DNA of 64,000 nucleotides from contig NZ_JACXZA010000003.1 in the NCBI RefSeq assembly GCF_014779765.1, forward strand, positions 62,001 through 126,000, read 5' to 3'. Of the stretch, positions 27,050 to 36,376 are shown in pieces. Source of the DNA: Paenibacillus terricola. GTDB lineage: Bacteria; Bacillota; Bacilli; Paenibacillales; Paenibacillaceae. Numbering within the stretch: the first letter of the stretch is position 1; the number at the start of each line of letters is the position of its first letter. A program made the translations under genes and the position numbers. The notes beneath the pieces were generated by a model. That model ran no database searches and was not told the origin of the DNA. It was given only the letters and a program-made list of their open reading frames with translations.

Positions 27050-27433
27050 TTATTCTACAATCAATACCGATTTCATGTCCGCATGACCAGTACCGCACAT
27101 AACAGAACAGTGCATTTCATACGTACCCGGCTTGTCGAACGTCACGTCCTGCGTCAGCGTCGAGCCATTCAGGTCGATGTTGAAGTCTTTAATTGCGAGG
27201 CCGTGGAGACCGCTCTTGTTCTTCAAGATCAGTCGAACCGGTTGACCGGCTTTGACATGATATTCTTTCTGGTCGAATACGAAGTCCTGCGACGCTTCAA
27301 CCTTCAGTAATTGCATGCCTTCCGGCAGTCCCGCCGTCTCATCCTTCGGTTTCTCGGGAAGACCGTACGTGAGCAGGTAAACACTCAATAAGGCTGCCGC
27401 TGAAAACACGACGAACATAATCCACTTGTGCAT
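27050..27433 (-). CDS. Membrane-anchored CuA-type cupredoxin
   Basis: 127 residues. One N-terminal anchor helix (WIMFVVFSAAALLSVYLL) is followed by a cupredoxin domain. The dinuclear CuA signature is complete: CSVMCGTGHADM (C-x3-C-x3-H-x2-M), with the upstream His in GLHGLAI. The protein is thus an outside-facing electron carrier or copper protein resembling the soluble part of oxidase subunit II, but no oxidase gene is adjacent. One of three CuA-type domains in the window (others at 60454 and 63248). Confidence 0.88.
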   Translation of the reverse strand: MHKWIMFVVFSAAALLSVYLLTYGLPEKPKDETAGLPEGMQLLKVEASQDFVFDQKEYHVKAGQPVRLILKNKSGLHGLAIKDFNIDLNGSTLTQDVTFDKPGTYEMHCSVMCGTGHADMKSVLIVE

Positions 27434-27561
27434 AAATCTGTGCTCCCCCTTGCAGGCATTAGTCTACTCCTTATAATACCCAACTTCGTCCAATCTTCTC
27501 AACCATTAACGCCTTGGAGGACAAACTTTTTTCTACCGAATGTGACAAATGTATGAACGAT

Positions 27562-27966
27562 TCAAGCGCGTAAATACGTTTTCATCAGCCGCTCCGATTC
27601 CGCCTTGACGAATCCCCACACCATAGCAAATTGATGATGGTAACCGCGGCATACATATTTAGCGACTATGCCATCCTTCTGCTGGCTTTCCTCATATACC
27701 TTGATGCCGGCATCTCGGAACTCCCTACGCAGCGCCGCCAAATCGAGCAGCACACGATCCTGAACAGCACGCAGCATGGATTCGTATAACCTAGGCAGCT
27801 TCATGCCAGAGTGGGAGACAATACGTATATCATGATCCAATATGCGCATGACAATGCCGAGCAGCATGTACTGCTTCACCATCCCCTGCTCCGCCTCACT
27901 CTGTATAGGCGGAGGCGCTGACCGCCGGGCTGCAGGCGCAAGTATCTCGTCTTTCGTTACCGCCAT
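27562..27966 (-). CDS. Conserved hypothetical protein (possibly YhjD-like)
   Basis: 134 residues, mostly helical. Visible blocks are MVKQYMLLGIVMRILDHDIR, KLPRLYESMLRAVQDRV and KYVCRGYHHQF. From memory it resembles small Bacillus proteins such as YhjD; this is a weak call. ATG 27966 has AAAGGGG upstream. No signal peptide or membrane helix is present. Confidence 0.65.
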   Translation of the reverse strand: MAVTKDEILAPAARRSAPPPIQSEAEQGMVKQYMLLGIVMRILDHDIRIVSHSGMKLPRLYESMLRAVQDRVLLDLAALRREFRDAGIKVYEESQQKDGIVAKYVCRGYHHQFAMVWGFVKAESERLMKTYLRA

Positions 27967-28020
27967 TGATTGGCAACCCCTTTCACAGAAACAAGAACAC
28001 CTGTTCTTATTATAACGACA

Positions 28021-28048
28021 AATAGCCCGCTTATGCAAGCGGACTTCG
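28021..28048 (-). terminator. Probable terminator after holin gene
   Basis: AGTCCGCTT pairs with AAGCGGGCT around GCAT (one mismatch), followed by ATTTG on the minus strand. Confidence 0.55.
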
Positions 28049-28060
28049 TTTCCCTTTTAT

Positions 28061-28540
28061 TTATTTGGAATTGTCGTTATTTGAATGATCGCCTTCTTCA
28101 GTATGGCCTGATGAATTTCCCTCTTCCTTTTCTTTATCGCTGCTTTTGTTCCCTTTATCCTTGAGCACCTCAATAATCTGCCTTAGGCTATCGGGAAGCG
28201 GAAGTCCAATCCTTCCATAGTTTTCTGTAATGGAAATGAGCTCGTTGGCTAGATAGAAATAAATGGCGCCGGACATCGTAACTCCATCAAGATGGAGAAG
28301 CAAATCTATTTGATGCGCGAGAAGCACAATCAGCAGTGTCAGCCCTTTACGAGTAAGACCCCACGAACCAATATGGCTGTTTAGTCCTTTCTTCTCCTTC
28401 ATCGCGGCGGCGACACCGGTTAGGTAATCGACACCCATCGCGACGAGCAGCACCGTGAGTGATTGCGGCCAAGCGCCAAACGCATAAGTGAATGTAGTAC
28501 CAACTACTGCTGCCATCGAGCAAAGCCAGGCAAGCGGCAT
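28061..28540 (-). CDS. Phage-type holin family protein (holin_4)
   Basis: 159 residues. About four hydrophobic segments, the signature MGVDYLTGVAAAMKEKKG, LTRKGLTLLIVLLAHQID, and a hydrophilic, charged tail (rich in K, E, S, N, H) match the toxin-secretion/phage-lysis holin family. The ribosome site is AAGGA followed by eight G before AT and the ATG, a slippage-prone tract. No phage genes surround it; the nearest lytic enzyme is the GH25 lysozyme at 35067. A domesticated lysis or autolysis role is possible. Confidence 0.85.
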   Translation of the reverse strand: MPLAWLCSMAAVVGTTFTYAFGAWPQSLTVLLVAMGVDYLTGVAAAMKEKKGLNSHIGSWGLTRKGLTLLIVLLAHQIDLLLHLDGVTMSGAIYFYLANELISITENYGRIGLPLPDSLRQIIEVLKDKGNKSSDKEKEEGNSSGHTEEGDHSNNDNSK

Positions 28541-28573
28541 ATCCCCCCCCTCCTTCATGAATGCGTGCATCTG

Positions 28574-28622
28574 ACGCTTGTAGAGGTTGTTCACAAAGTC
28601 CGAAACCCATGAACACGCACTT
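28574..28622. repeat. Interspersed palindromic repeat, copy 2 (shortened)
   Basis: AGAGGTTGTTCACAAAGTCC ... TGAACACGCACTTA matches both ends of the element at 25629-25683 with a shorter centre. It lies between the holin start and trpB. Confidence 0.7.
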
Positions 28623-28815
28623 ATACTTGCCAGCAGTCGACACAGCATCGGGAATATATATTATTTATATGCATGGAACTGTAGGGTTGTCCGAGCCATC
28701 CGCCCAAAGCATCTGTACATTTCCTCCTTATTCCTGCTGCTTGTACTTTTTTTGTGTTAGGATAGAGAAGAGAGCGATTGCTCGTTCACTAAGACATCTA
28801 TTGGAGGCGGTTTCA

Positions 28816-29982
28816 TTGACGGCAGAGCAACAAACGGCAGTAGGCTACTTCGGCCAATTCGGCGGAAGCTTCGTGCCGCCCGAACTGCAAGAGGTACTGG
28901 ATTATTTGGCAGAGCAGTTTAATAAGTTCAGGAATGATCCAGCATTCAACGAGGAACTGCGCTATTACTTGAAAGAGTATGTCGGACGGGAAAACCCGCT
29001 TACATACGCTGAGCATTTGACCGAGCAATGGGGAGGCGCCAAAGTATACCTGAAGCGCGAAGATTTGAACCACACTGGCTCTCACAAAATCAACAACGTA
29101 GTCGGACAAATCCTGCTAGCGAAGCGCATGGGCGCGAAGCGCGTCATCGCTGAAACCGGCGCTGGACAACACGGCGTAGCGACAGCAACTGCCTGCGCAA
29201 TGTTCGGCATGGAGTGTATCGTCTACATGGGCGCTGAGGACACTCGCCGCCAAGCGCTCAACGTATTCCGGATGGAGCTGCTCGGTGCAAAAGTCGTCGC
29301 TGTCGACAAAGGCCAAGGCCGTCTGAAAGACGCTGTCGACGAAGCGCTTAACGATCTCGTTACGAACTACAAAACGACGTTCTATCTGCTCGGCTCGGCA
29401 GTAGGACCACACCCATATCCATCGATGGTCAAGCATTTCCAATCGATCATCAGCGAAGAGTCGAAGCGTCAGATCGTAGAGAAAGAAGGACGTCTGCCCG
29501 ATGCGGTTATCGCATGCGCTGGCGGCGGCAGCAATGCGATCGGTTCCTTCGCTCACTATATCGATGAGCCATCGGTTAAGCTGATTGGTGTTGAGCCGGA
29601 TCAGGCTCCGACGATGACACAGGGCGTGCCTGCTGTTATCCATGGCTTCAAATGCCTCGTACTGCTCGATGAAGAGGGCAATCCGAAACCAACGTATTCG
29701 ATCGCTGCAGGTCTCGACTACCCAGGCATCGGACCGGAACACAGCTATCTGCAAGAAATCGGCCGTGCACAATATGTTACGGTGACGAATGAAGAAGTGC
29801 TTGCCGCATTCCAAGAGCTGTCCCGCACAGAAGGCATCATCCCTGCGCTCGAAAGCGCGCATGCTGTTGCCCATGCGAAGAAGCTTGCGCCAACGATGAG
29901 CAAGGACAGCATCATTATCGTCAACCTGTCCGGCCGCGGCGATAAGGACGTGGAGCAAGTATTCCATATGCTCAACAAGTAA
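28816..29982 (+). CDS. trpB: Tryptophan synthase beta chain (TrpB1 type)
   Basis: 388 residues. The PLP lysine is in HTGSHKINN (Lys91); [18 protein letters not shown] and the catalytic Glu region are intact. It condenses indole with serine. TTG 28816 is chosen since GGAGG lies eight bases upstream and the homologous N-terminus ([13 protein letters not shown]) begins just after. No trpA, trpC or other trp gene is adjacent, so this is a stand-alone copy. A 15-bp-stem terminator follows. Confidence 0.95.
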   Translation: MTAEQQTAVGYFGQFGGSFVPPELQEVLDYLAEQFNKFRNDPAFNEELRYYLKEYVGRENPLTYAEHLTEQWGGAKVYLKREDLNHTGSHKINNVVGQILLAKRMGAKRVIAETGAGQHGVATATACAMFGMECIVYMGAEDTRRQALNVFRMELLGAKVVAVDKGQGRLKDAVDEALNDLVTNYKTTFYLLGSAVGPHPYPSMVKHFQSIISEESKRQIVEKEGRLPDAVIACAGGGSNAIGSFAHYIDEPSVKLIGVEPDQAPTMTQGVPAVIHGFKCLVLLDEEGNPKPTYSIAAGLDYPGIGPEHSYLQEIGRAQYVTVTNEEVLAAFQELSRTEGIIPALESAHAVAHAKKLAPTMSKDSIIIVNLSGRGDKDVEQVFHMLNK

Positions 29983-30011
29983 TAACAGGTTGATCGGAAG
30001 ACACGACAAGA

Positions 30012-30060
30012 AGAAGGCCTCGAACGGCACATGCGTCAGCATGAACGTTCGAGGCCTTCT
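30012..30060. terminator. Terminator between trpB and egsA
   Basis: AGAAGGCCTCGAACG and its exact complement flank a 19-base loop. It can serve both convergent genes. Confidence 0.85.
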
Positions 30061-30087
30061 ATGTATATCAATCTATGATTGCTTTGT

Positions 30088-31263
30088 TTATCCGATTGCA
30101 ATGGCCGAAGGCGCTTGATTATTAGCACGCAGCAGCGTAGAACGGTTCGCGCGAATCAAATGCGCTTCTTGCAGACTGCGCTGCAGCAGCTCTTCATCAA
30201 TGCCAAGCTCTTGCGGCGATGTAGGACCACCTACAATTGCGAGCAGTCGTTTCAGTTCATCAGCCGTTGGAACTGCTGCAAGCGCTTGTTCAAGCCGTGC
30301 ATCAGCAGAAAGCAACTCTGGATGTTCTGCCGTCACGCGGCGGTAATGCTCAGAAATAGTGGCGCAAGCAACTCCAACCTTAGCGCCATGCAGCAGAGCA
30401 CGGCGTCCGATTCGCAGAAACTCCATTTCCCAATAATGGGACAAATGATGCTCCGCTCCTGAGGCAGGGTGCGATTGTCCGAACAACAGCATAGCCAGAC
30501 CGGATTCGATGAGCGCTTCCGTCAGCGCACGAATGCCTGCCTGCTCTCGGCGGCCAATCGACTCCGCATGATCAATGCATTTGCGCAGCGCTTGCGCTGT
30601 AATTGCAGCGACCGCTTTATCATAAGGCTCATCGTTAGTAATAGTGCCATACGTCCAGTCGAACAGCGACGTATATTTGCCCAGCATATCGCCGAAGCCC
30701 GCTGCCGCCATCGCTGCCGGCGCTTCGCACAACACATCCAAATCAGCGAAAATCGCATCAGGCGCAATGGCTGCGAACGTCTTCTTCTCGCCACGAATAA
30801 TAAGCGGCGCACCTTTGGAGTTGAAACCATCGACAGATGGCGCTGTTGGTACCGAAATAAACGGGATACCCGTCAAGTAGGCCGAATAACGCGAAATATC
30901 GTGAATCGTTCCCGAGCCGACCGCTATGACAACTTCAGCGCGGGTCTGACGAATTTCCATCATCAATTGGACGAGTGACGCCTCGTCTGCAATAACATCG
31001 CCTTGAGCATCCGGCTTAATCAGCGTTGTCTGAACCGATATGCCAGCGTCGGCAATTCGAGGCCACAGCTGTGTACCTGCTGCCGCATGCGTGTTATAGT
31101 CAGCTGCAATCAACACACGCTTATACCCGCGGTCAAACAAATATGGCGCTACCCGTCTAAGCGCGCCCGATTCTATTACAATCGGATCGATTGCAATGGC
31201 ACTCAGCGCAGCATCTTCCAGCCACGGCGCTGCTTCCTTCAAATTGTTCAACACTCGACTCAT
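30088..31263 (-). CDS. egsA: sn-Glycerol-1-phosphate dehydrogenase (AraM)
   Basis: 391 residues of the iron/nickel alcohol dehydrogenase-like fold. NAD-binding VIAVGSGTIHDISRYSAY, PTAPSVDGFNSKGAPL and the metal His residues in HPASGAEHHLSHYW and HGAKVGVA are visible. In Bacillus AraM makes sn-glycerol-1-phosphate for archaeal-type heptaprenylglyceryl lipids. It follows the AraL-like phosphatase gene with a four-base overlap. Here the araLM pair is outside any arabinose operon. Confidence 0.93.
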   Translation of the reverse strand: MSRVLNNLKEAAPWLEDAALSAIAIDPIVIESGALRRVAPYLFDRGYKRVLIAADYNTHAAAGTQLWPRIADAGISVQTTLIKPDAQGDVIADEASLVQLMMEIRQTRAEVVIAVGSGTIHDISRYSAYLTGIPFISVPTAPSVDGFNSKGAPLIIRGEKKTFAAIAPDAIFADLDVLCEAPAAMAAAGFGDMLGKYTSLFDWTYGTITNDEPYDKAVAAITAQALRKCIDHAESIGRREQAGIRALTEALIESGLAMLLFGQSHPASGAEHHLSHYWEMEFLRIGRRALLHGAKVGVACATISEHYRRVTAEHPELLSADARLEQALAAVPTADELKRLLAIVGGPTSPQELGIDEELLQRSLQEAHLIRANRSTLLRANNQAPSAIAIG

Positions 31264-32069
31264 ACCGTTCCCTCTCCTTTATCCCTTGCAATGCTGGCCA
31301 ATTCCGCTATGGATGGCCATACCCAATCCGGCCGCGCCGGCCACAACCCTGCAGGCGCCTGTACCGTCGAACCCGTCAGAACAAGTGCGGTCTTCATGCC
31401 AGCACGCTTGCCGAGCCCAATATCCGATTCCATGCTGTCTCCAATGACGAGGCATTGATCGGCAGACAGCCCCAGCGCTGACATCGCTGCTTCCGCCATC
31501 AATGACGACGGCTTACCAACGACGAGCTCAACCTCCGCTCCCGTCGATGCAGTGATTGCACCGATCATGCCGGCCACATCAATCTGAGCTCCTGTAATGC
31601 CGGGGAAAGATCGATCCGCATTCGTAGCAATAATACGTGCGCCATGACGTACAGCGCGGAAAGCATCGTTCAAATCCTGGTATGTCAACGTCTCATGGAG
31701 TGTAATGACGAGCCAATCCGCATCTTCTGGCTGCTCAGCATGCACAATATCGAACGATTCTAATTCTTCGCGCAAACCAGGATCGCCCAGCGTCCATACT
31801 CGGCAGTCAGGCGCTTGCTTGCACAAATAACGGGCCGTCACCGTTGAGGACAACACGATCTCTTCCAGCGATGCCGTTATGCCATATCGACTAAGCCGTT
31901 CTTGGCACATTGCTCGCGAGATATTGCCGCGATTACTGAGGAAGACGAGCCGCTTGCCCGCTTCACGAAGCGCAGCAATCGCTTCCGGGGCGCCTTCGAT
32001 AATCTGGTCTCCCCGAAACACCGTACCGTCTAAATCGATTACGAATCCGTCCAATGCCGTCGCAATCAT
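31260..32069 (-). CDS. HAD-IIA sugar/glycerol phosphatase (AraL/NagD-like)
   Basis: 269 residues. HAD motifs are visible: FVIDLDGTVFRG (motif I), FLSNRG (II), VGKPS (III) and VIGDSMESDIGLGKRAG (IV). A C2-type cap follows motif II. Bacillus AraL is a low-specificity sugar phosphatase. The stop overlaps the egsA start by four bases, so both are coupled. A DeoR-type regulator gene lies upstream in the same direction. Confidence 0.9.
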   Translation of the reverse strand: MIATALDGFVIDLDGTVFRGDQIIEGAPEAIAALREAGKRLVFLSNRGNISRAMCQERLSRYGITASLEEIVLSSTVTARYLCKQAPDCRVWTLGDPGLREELESFDIVHAEQPEDADWLVITLHETLTYQDLNDAFRAVRHGARIIATNADRSFPGITGAQIDVAGMIGAITASTGAEVELVVGKPSSLMAEAAMSALGLSADQCLVIGDSMESDIGLGKRAGMKTALVLTGSTVQAPAGLWPARPDWVWPSIAELASIARDKGEGTV

Positions 32070-32336
32070 CGATGCACATCCTTTACGTCCTGCAATAGAG
32101 GCTTGCCCCTTGAACTCATAGAGAGTTGTAGAGTCTGATAGAAAAGTGTACGTGCAAGACGAACACTTATACCCATTAATACAGCCGCTGTTAAATAGCG
32201 GCCCTTACACTCTATTGTCCTTCCCGTACCATTCGAATGTCAACGATTGTTTACTTTTATTGGCGTTTTCATCCGTTCTTCGTTCGACAGACGAATACCA
32301 ACGTTTAATCCGACTAATATCGTTAATTGACAATCA

Positions 32337-33137
32337 TTATTCCATCAAATGACGATAATCCGCTGTATTTGCAATATGCACTTCAATTCCCGTAATGCGC
32401 CGTATGAAATTTGGATCTGCGCCTTCATCCGTAATCAGCGAATGAACCGCGCGTGTCTGCACGCTTGTTGCGATCGAGCGGCGGCCAAGCTTCGTATGAT
32501 CAAGCATCGCAACAATACGCGACGCATTTACTGCCATCAGCTTTTTAAGCTCAGCTTCATATAGGCTAAAGTCCGTCATCCCTTCTTCAATCGTGAAGCC
32601 CAGCGATGAGGTGAAGAACAGATCGGCATGAATCTCTTCGAGAATGGTGCGGCCTAATACACCCTCTACAGAACCAGAGCCTGGACGCAGCACGCCTCCA
32701 ATCAGAATCACGTTGATGCGCGGATTACGATTAAGTGTTAGCGCGGCCTCCACCCCATTCGTCACGACCGTCAAATAATCACAATCGACGAGCGACTTAG
32801 CCAACTCCAGCACGGTCGAGCTTGCATCGAGCAGAATGCATTGGCCTTGATGAACGAGTTCTGCCGCCTTCCGGCCAATTGCCTGTTTGAGCTCGGCGTT
32901 CAACTCACTGCGGGATGTGACCCGCATATCCTGCACGGCCGAAGCTGGCTTCTTCGAGCGAACAGGAACGGCTCCGCCATGCGTCCTCTCCAGCAGCCCC
33001 TCTTCTTCCAACTGGCGTAAATCGGTCCGAAGCGTCCCTTCCGATACATTCAACTGACGCGCTAACTCCTTTACAATGACTTGTTTATGCTGCTGCAGCA
33101 GTTGCAATATCTGTTCCCGACGATGGGCTGCGAACAT
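32337..33137 (-). CDS. DeoR/GlpR family transcriptional regulator
   Basis: 266 residues. The N-terminal winged helix RREQILQLLQQHKQVIVKEL with ELARQLNVSEGTLRTDLRQL and the HGGAV wing are typical, and the C-terminal sugar-phosphate sensing domain has LDASSTVLELAK, VVTNGVEAA and IGGVLRPGSG. It likely senses a phosphosugar and may control the downstream araL-egsA pair (267-base gap) and itself. Confidence 0.9.
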   Translation of the reverse strand: MFAAHRREQILQLLQQHKQVIVKELARQLNVSEGTLRTDLRQLEEEGLLERTHGGAVPVRSKKPASAVQDMRVTSRSELNAELKQAIGRKAAELVHQGQCILLDASSTVLELAKSLVDCDYLTVVTNGVEAALTLNRNPRINVILIGGVLRPGSGSVEGVLGRTILEEIHADLFFTSSLGFTIEEGMTDFSLYEAELKKLMAVNASRIVAMLDHTKLGRRSIATSVQTRAVHSLITDEGADPNFIRRITGIEVHIANTADYRHLME

Positions 33138-33183
33138 GGCTCATTCCTCCTGACAATTCGTTGCTTCTCATTAGCTACCGATC

Positions 33184-33215
33184 ATTATAACGGAAAACGA
33201 TAACAAACAACAGAA
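33184..33215 (-). promoter_or_regulatory. Promoter of deoR-type gene with repeated TTGTTAT-like boxes
   Basis: On the minus strand a perfect TATAAT (33189-33184) is preceded by a run of GTTAT/GTTTGTTAT/TTTTC motifs. DeoR-family repressors bind such repeated pyrimidine-rich boxes, so this may be an autoregulatory site (inference). Confidence 0.5.
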
Positions 33216-33267
33216 AATAACAAGCAAGCATAAGTGCCAGTTGGCCAACTTAGAATGTGGCGGCAAT

Positions 33268-33306
33268 ACAAAAAAGCCCATGCCGTATATGTACGGCATG
33301 GGCTTT
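33268..33306 (-). terminator. Terminator after ppaC
   Basis: AAAGCCCATGCCGTA pairs with TACGGCATGGGCTTT around a tiny loop, followed by TTT on the minus strand. Confidence 0.95.
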
Positions 33307-33331
33307 GGGTCAGCTGCTGTGCAGCAGTTTA

Positions 33332-34261
33332 TTACTTGTTGAACGTATCCGTGAGGATAGGCACGATTTGTTTCTTACGCGATACAACGCCTTTCAGTAC
33401 TGCCGTGTTGTTCGACAGCGTTACGTTGTAAGCTTGTTCAACGATGTTAGCGGAACGGCCGAGTGCGATCGCTACGGAGTCGTTCGTCAGAATGTCCGTT
33501 ACAACGAACAGGAAGAGATCAAGACCTTTCTCTTCGATGATCGCGTTCAGACCAGCTTCAACTTCAGCCTGACGGGACAGAACATCGTTCGTGTCTACCG
33601 CGTTAACTTGTGCGATTTCAACTTTCGCGCTGCCCATCGTGAACTCTTTGGAGTCGATGGAGATCAGCTGCGCTACCGTTTTGTCGCTCAGGTCAGCGCC
33701 GGCTTTGAGCATTGCAAGGCCATAAACGTCAGCGTCTACGCCAGCGATTGCTGCGAGCTCGCGAGCTGCGTCTACGTCTTCTTGCGTGCAAGTCGGCGAT
33801 TTGAACAGCAGGGAATCGGAGATGATAGCGGAAAGCATCAGGCCTGCGATTTCTTTGCTGATTTGAATGCCTTTTTCTTTATAAATTTTGTTCAGGATCG
33901 TCGCCGTGCAGCCTACTGACTCAGCGCGATAGTAAAGCGGATCGCTCGTTTCGAAGTTTGCGATACGGTGGTGGTCGATAACTTCGAGAACGCGAACGTC
34001 CGCGATGTCGTTAGCGCTTTGTTGGCGCTCGTTATGGTCAACGAGAATAACTTCTTTCGCTTCTGCTGCTACCGCTTCAACTAGGCGCGGTGCTTCGATG
34101 CCGAAATAGTTAAGCGCGTATTGCGTTTCACCGTTTACTTCGCCAAGGCGGATTGCCTCTGCGTCAACACCGATTTGCTTCTTCAGCTCCGCGTATGCGA
34201 TTGCCGAGCAGATCGTATCCGTATCTGGATTTTTATGGCCGAACACAAGTACTTTTGCCAT
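33332..34261 (-). CDS. ppaC: Manganese-dependent inorganic pyrophosphatase (DHH family)
   Basis: 309 residues, the standard length. DHH-family motifs are present: [19 protein letters not shown] and [12 protein letters not shown]; the C-terminal DHHA2 domain contains GRSAN and SRKKQIVP. It hydrolyses pyrophosphate in the cytosol. Single-gene unit with a strong terminator. Confidence 0.96.
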   Translation of the reverse strand: MAKVLVFGHKNPDTDTICSAIAYAELKKQIGVDAEAIRLGEVNGETQYALNYFGIEAPRLVEAVAAEAKEVILVDHNERQQSANDIADVRVLEVIDHHRIANFETSDPLYYRAESVGCTATILNKIYKEKGIQISKEIAGLMLSAIISDSLLFKSPTCTQEDVDAARELAAIAGVDADVYGLAMLKAGADLSDKTVAQLISIDSKEFTMGSAKVEIAQVNAVDTNDVLSRQAEVEAGLNAIIEEKGLDLFLFVVTDILTNDSVAIALGRSANIVEQAYNVTLSNNTAVLKGVVSRKKQIVPILTDTFNK

Positions 34262-34519
34262 GATTCACTTTCGCTCCTTCGTCTATCGTATATTCTATTG
34301 TGATCATACACAGACTCGTCCTTAATAATAGCATACTTATCGGATTATTTTCATTATGGAATCGACGAAATTTAGAGAGTTATTCTCGCCCTTTACATTC
34401 GTTTTACGTGAATCGGCATCGGATTTAATACGAAAGATATATGCTGATCTTAACCAGACACCGTCCGCTTCAAATTTGCATGCGGTGCGGCGTACTCCAT
34501 GAGCAAAGGATGACTGACA

Positions 34520-34984
34520 ATGATAAAGTCATACGAACCCAAGTTTCCACAACGTCCTGCTTTCCGTTCGACTTACGATGGAACACACGGTGCCCCTATG
34601 TACGCTGGCGAATTGGCTCGTCCAGTGCCGCGTCTGAATGCTCATTGGAATTGTAAGCAAACAACTCAATTACTGAACAGCTACTCCGCTTCTCCCTGCG
34701 CTGTTGTTTGCGATGCTAAGGAGCGTCCGATTGGCCTCATCATGCGTGATCGGTTCTTCCTGCAGCTTACGAGCGGCGATTGGCTAACCATGAACAACAT
34801 GCCGATTACCCGCCTAATGAATGAGCCTGTTATTGTAGATGTACAGTGTACGCTTACACAGATCAAAGAGCAGTTGATTCGTCTGCCGATGCGGCCGAAG
34901 CAGCGTTATGTTGTCGTAACGAACGAAGGGAAATTAAGCGGCGTTATCGTCTTAGATGAACGGCTGTGTCCAGTTGAACAGTAA
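34520..34984 (+). CDS. CBS-domain-like protein
   Basis: 154 residues. A short N-terminal segment is followed by two degenerate CBS-like halves: CAVVCDAKERPIGLIMRDRF (first) and RYVVVTNEGKLSGVIVLDE (second). MPITRLMNEPVIVDVQCTL resembles a CBS linker. AAGGA lies nine bases before the ATG. It might sense adenine nucleotides or be a remnant of a larger signalling protein; no output domain is seen. Confidence 0.65.
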   Translation: MIKSYEPKFPQRPAFRSTYDGTHGAPMYAGELARPVPRLNAHWNCKQTTQLLNSYSASPCAVVCDAKERPIGLIMRDRFFLQLTSGDWLTMNNMPITRLMNEPVIVDVQCTLTQIKEQLIRLPMRPKQRYVVVTNEGKLSGVIVLDERLCPVEQ

Positions 34985-35010
34985 TAGGTTTGCCACAAGG
35001 CGAACCTGAC
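34985..35010 (+). terminator. Possible terminator after CBS gene
   Basis: AGGTTTGCC pairs with GGCGAACCT around ACAA (one G-T pair), but only a short T run follows. Confidence 0.4.
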
Positions 35011-35066
35011 TTTGAATCGTACAGGTCCGCCATGATTTTCGTATAAAATGATAGTCACAATAATGC

Positions 35067-36092
35067 TTATGCGTTCCCCTTACCGTTCACAAGCGCATCG
35101 ATTGCTGCCTTCGTCTCGGCGCTGAAGCTTCGGAAGAAAGCGACTAGATCCTCGTTGCACAATCCCGCATTATACAGCATTTGAATCATAACCAATTCCG
35201 CATGCCCTTTGTCATTTGAAGTCGTGATATACCCCGATTTCTTAGCCGCTGCAATCGCATCATTCGCCCAAGCCGGCGGCGTCTGATTGCCCGACATGTT
35301 CACGAGTTTCTCCAAGGCCGCTACCCGATTCGCCAAATCCGCCATTTGCTGCTTCTCTGCGTCTGTCATTTCATCTCCCCCTCCATCGCCACTGCCGCCA
35401 TTGTCATTTCCACCGTCTCTGCTGTCATGGCGATAAGCGTGTTTAAGCTCCTCTAACGTTCCATCATACTCATTCAAATCAACCGGTCCGTTAATGCCGG
35501 CAACCTTCCTGCCGCCGCCTGTTCGAACATCGCCAACCGTACCATCGCTATACTGAAGAAACGTCCACCGTTTCCATGCCGCTGTATCAGCTGGCGGTGA
35601 AGTGGAGTATCTTGCCATCCACACCTCATAGGCACTAAACGATGCGTCAAAATTAGAAGCAAATCCGATATACGTGTAGATCATCGGACGAACGCCTGTC
35701 AGTCGTTCGATCTCTGTTAAGAAGGCCATCGCTACGGCATGAACATTCGAAGCATTCATACCATCCTGAACCTCTTCGTAGTCCATTACCGGCGGCAACT
35801 GGAATGCTTCAATACCACCTGCGTCCGCGATGGCTGCGGCGAAGTTAGCGGCCTCCTTCTTGGCTGCATCCGTCGATGCCGCATCAATGAAGTGATAGGC
35901 GCCAACAAGCACGCCAGCTTTGCGCGCTCCTGCTGCGTTCGTTACGAACATGGAATCACGGAACGTTTGACCTTGACTTGCTTTCAGAAAAGCAAAAGAA
36001 ATGCCGTCTGCTTTCACCTTCGCCCAGTCGATATTCCCCTGATAATGAGAGACATCGATCCCCTGTGCATTGCCTGCGCGTCTTGGCTGCAT
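35067..36092 (-). CDS. GH25 lysozyme-like muramidase
   Basis: 341 residues. The GH25 domain (residues ~8-205) has the start GIDVSHYQGNIDW with Asp13, the catalytic DYEE, IYTYIGF and FLQYSDGTVGDV. A Gly/Asn/Asp-rich linker (~222-238) follows, then a helical C-terminal region (EKQQMADLANRVAALEKLV and DAIAAAKKSGYITTS, an SLH-like end fragment). No signal peptide is present, like phage endolysins that need a holin. Upstream of its AGGAGG lies a hairpin element shared with the O-methyltransferase gene. Confidence 0.9.
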   Translation of the reverse strand: MQPRRAGNAQGIDVSHYQGNIDWAKVKADGISFAFLKASQGQTFRDSMFVTNAAGARKAGVLVGAYHFIDAASTDAAKKEAANFAAAIADAGGIEAFQLPPVMDYEEVQDGMNASNVHAVAMAFLTEIERLTGVRPMIYTYIGFASNFDASFSAYEVWMARYSTSPPADTAAWKRWTFLQYSDGTVGDVRTGGGRKVAGINGPVDLNEYDGTLEELKHAYRHDSRDGGNDNGGSGDGGGDEMTDAEKQQMADLANRVAALEKLVNMSGNQTPPAWANDAIAAAKKSGYITTSNDKGHAELVMIQMLYNAGLCNEDLVAFFRSFSAETKAAIDALVNGKGNA

Positions 36093-36110
36093 GCCGACTC
36101 ATCTCCCTCC

Positions 36111-36182
36111 TGGAAGCAATTTGCTTTCTTCGTAGACCCTACTCCCTGCAAGCAAATTGCTTGCTTCGTAAACATATGTTTC
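36111..36182 (-). repeat. Inverted-repeat leader element, copy 2
   Basis: AAGCAATTTGCTT ... AAGCAAATTGCTT with 19 or so bases between arms, followed by TTCGTAAACATATGTTT (36165-36181). The first arm abuts the AGGAGG of the GH25 gene. It is the same layout as 16596-16668. Confidence 0.8.
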
Positions 36183-36376
36183 CTCAGACAACCAGTTCAT
36201 TGTATGTATGATCCCTCGCTTATGTCGCGGCCTCTGCGCATGGACATGCAAGGATTTGAACATTTTTGGGCTGTACACTTTCGCTTAGAGGCGGTTTTCA
36301 TATAAAATAGGAAGGAGATGCTATGAAAGCAAATTTTAGAACTTAAATTAGGCTGCATACAGAAAGGAACGAATAT

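Noticed and set aside
27545-27560. FNR-like site TGTGACAAATGTATGA
   Set aside because: The right half does not match TCACA.
29116-30042. Open frame opposite trpB
   Set aside because: Mirror of a strongly conserved gene, with no ribosome site or domain.
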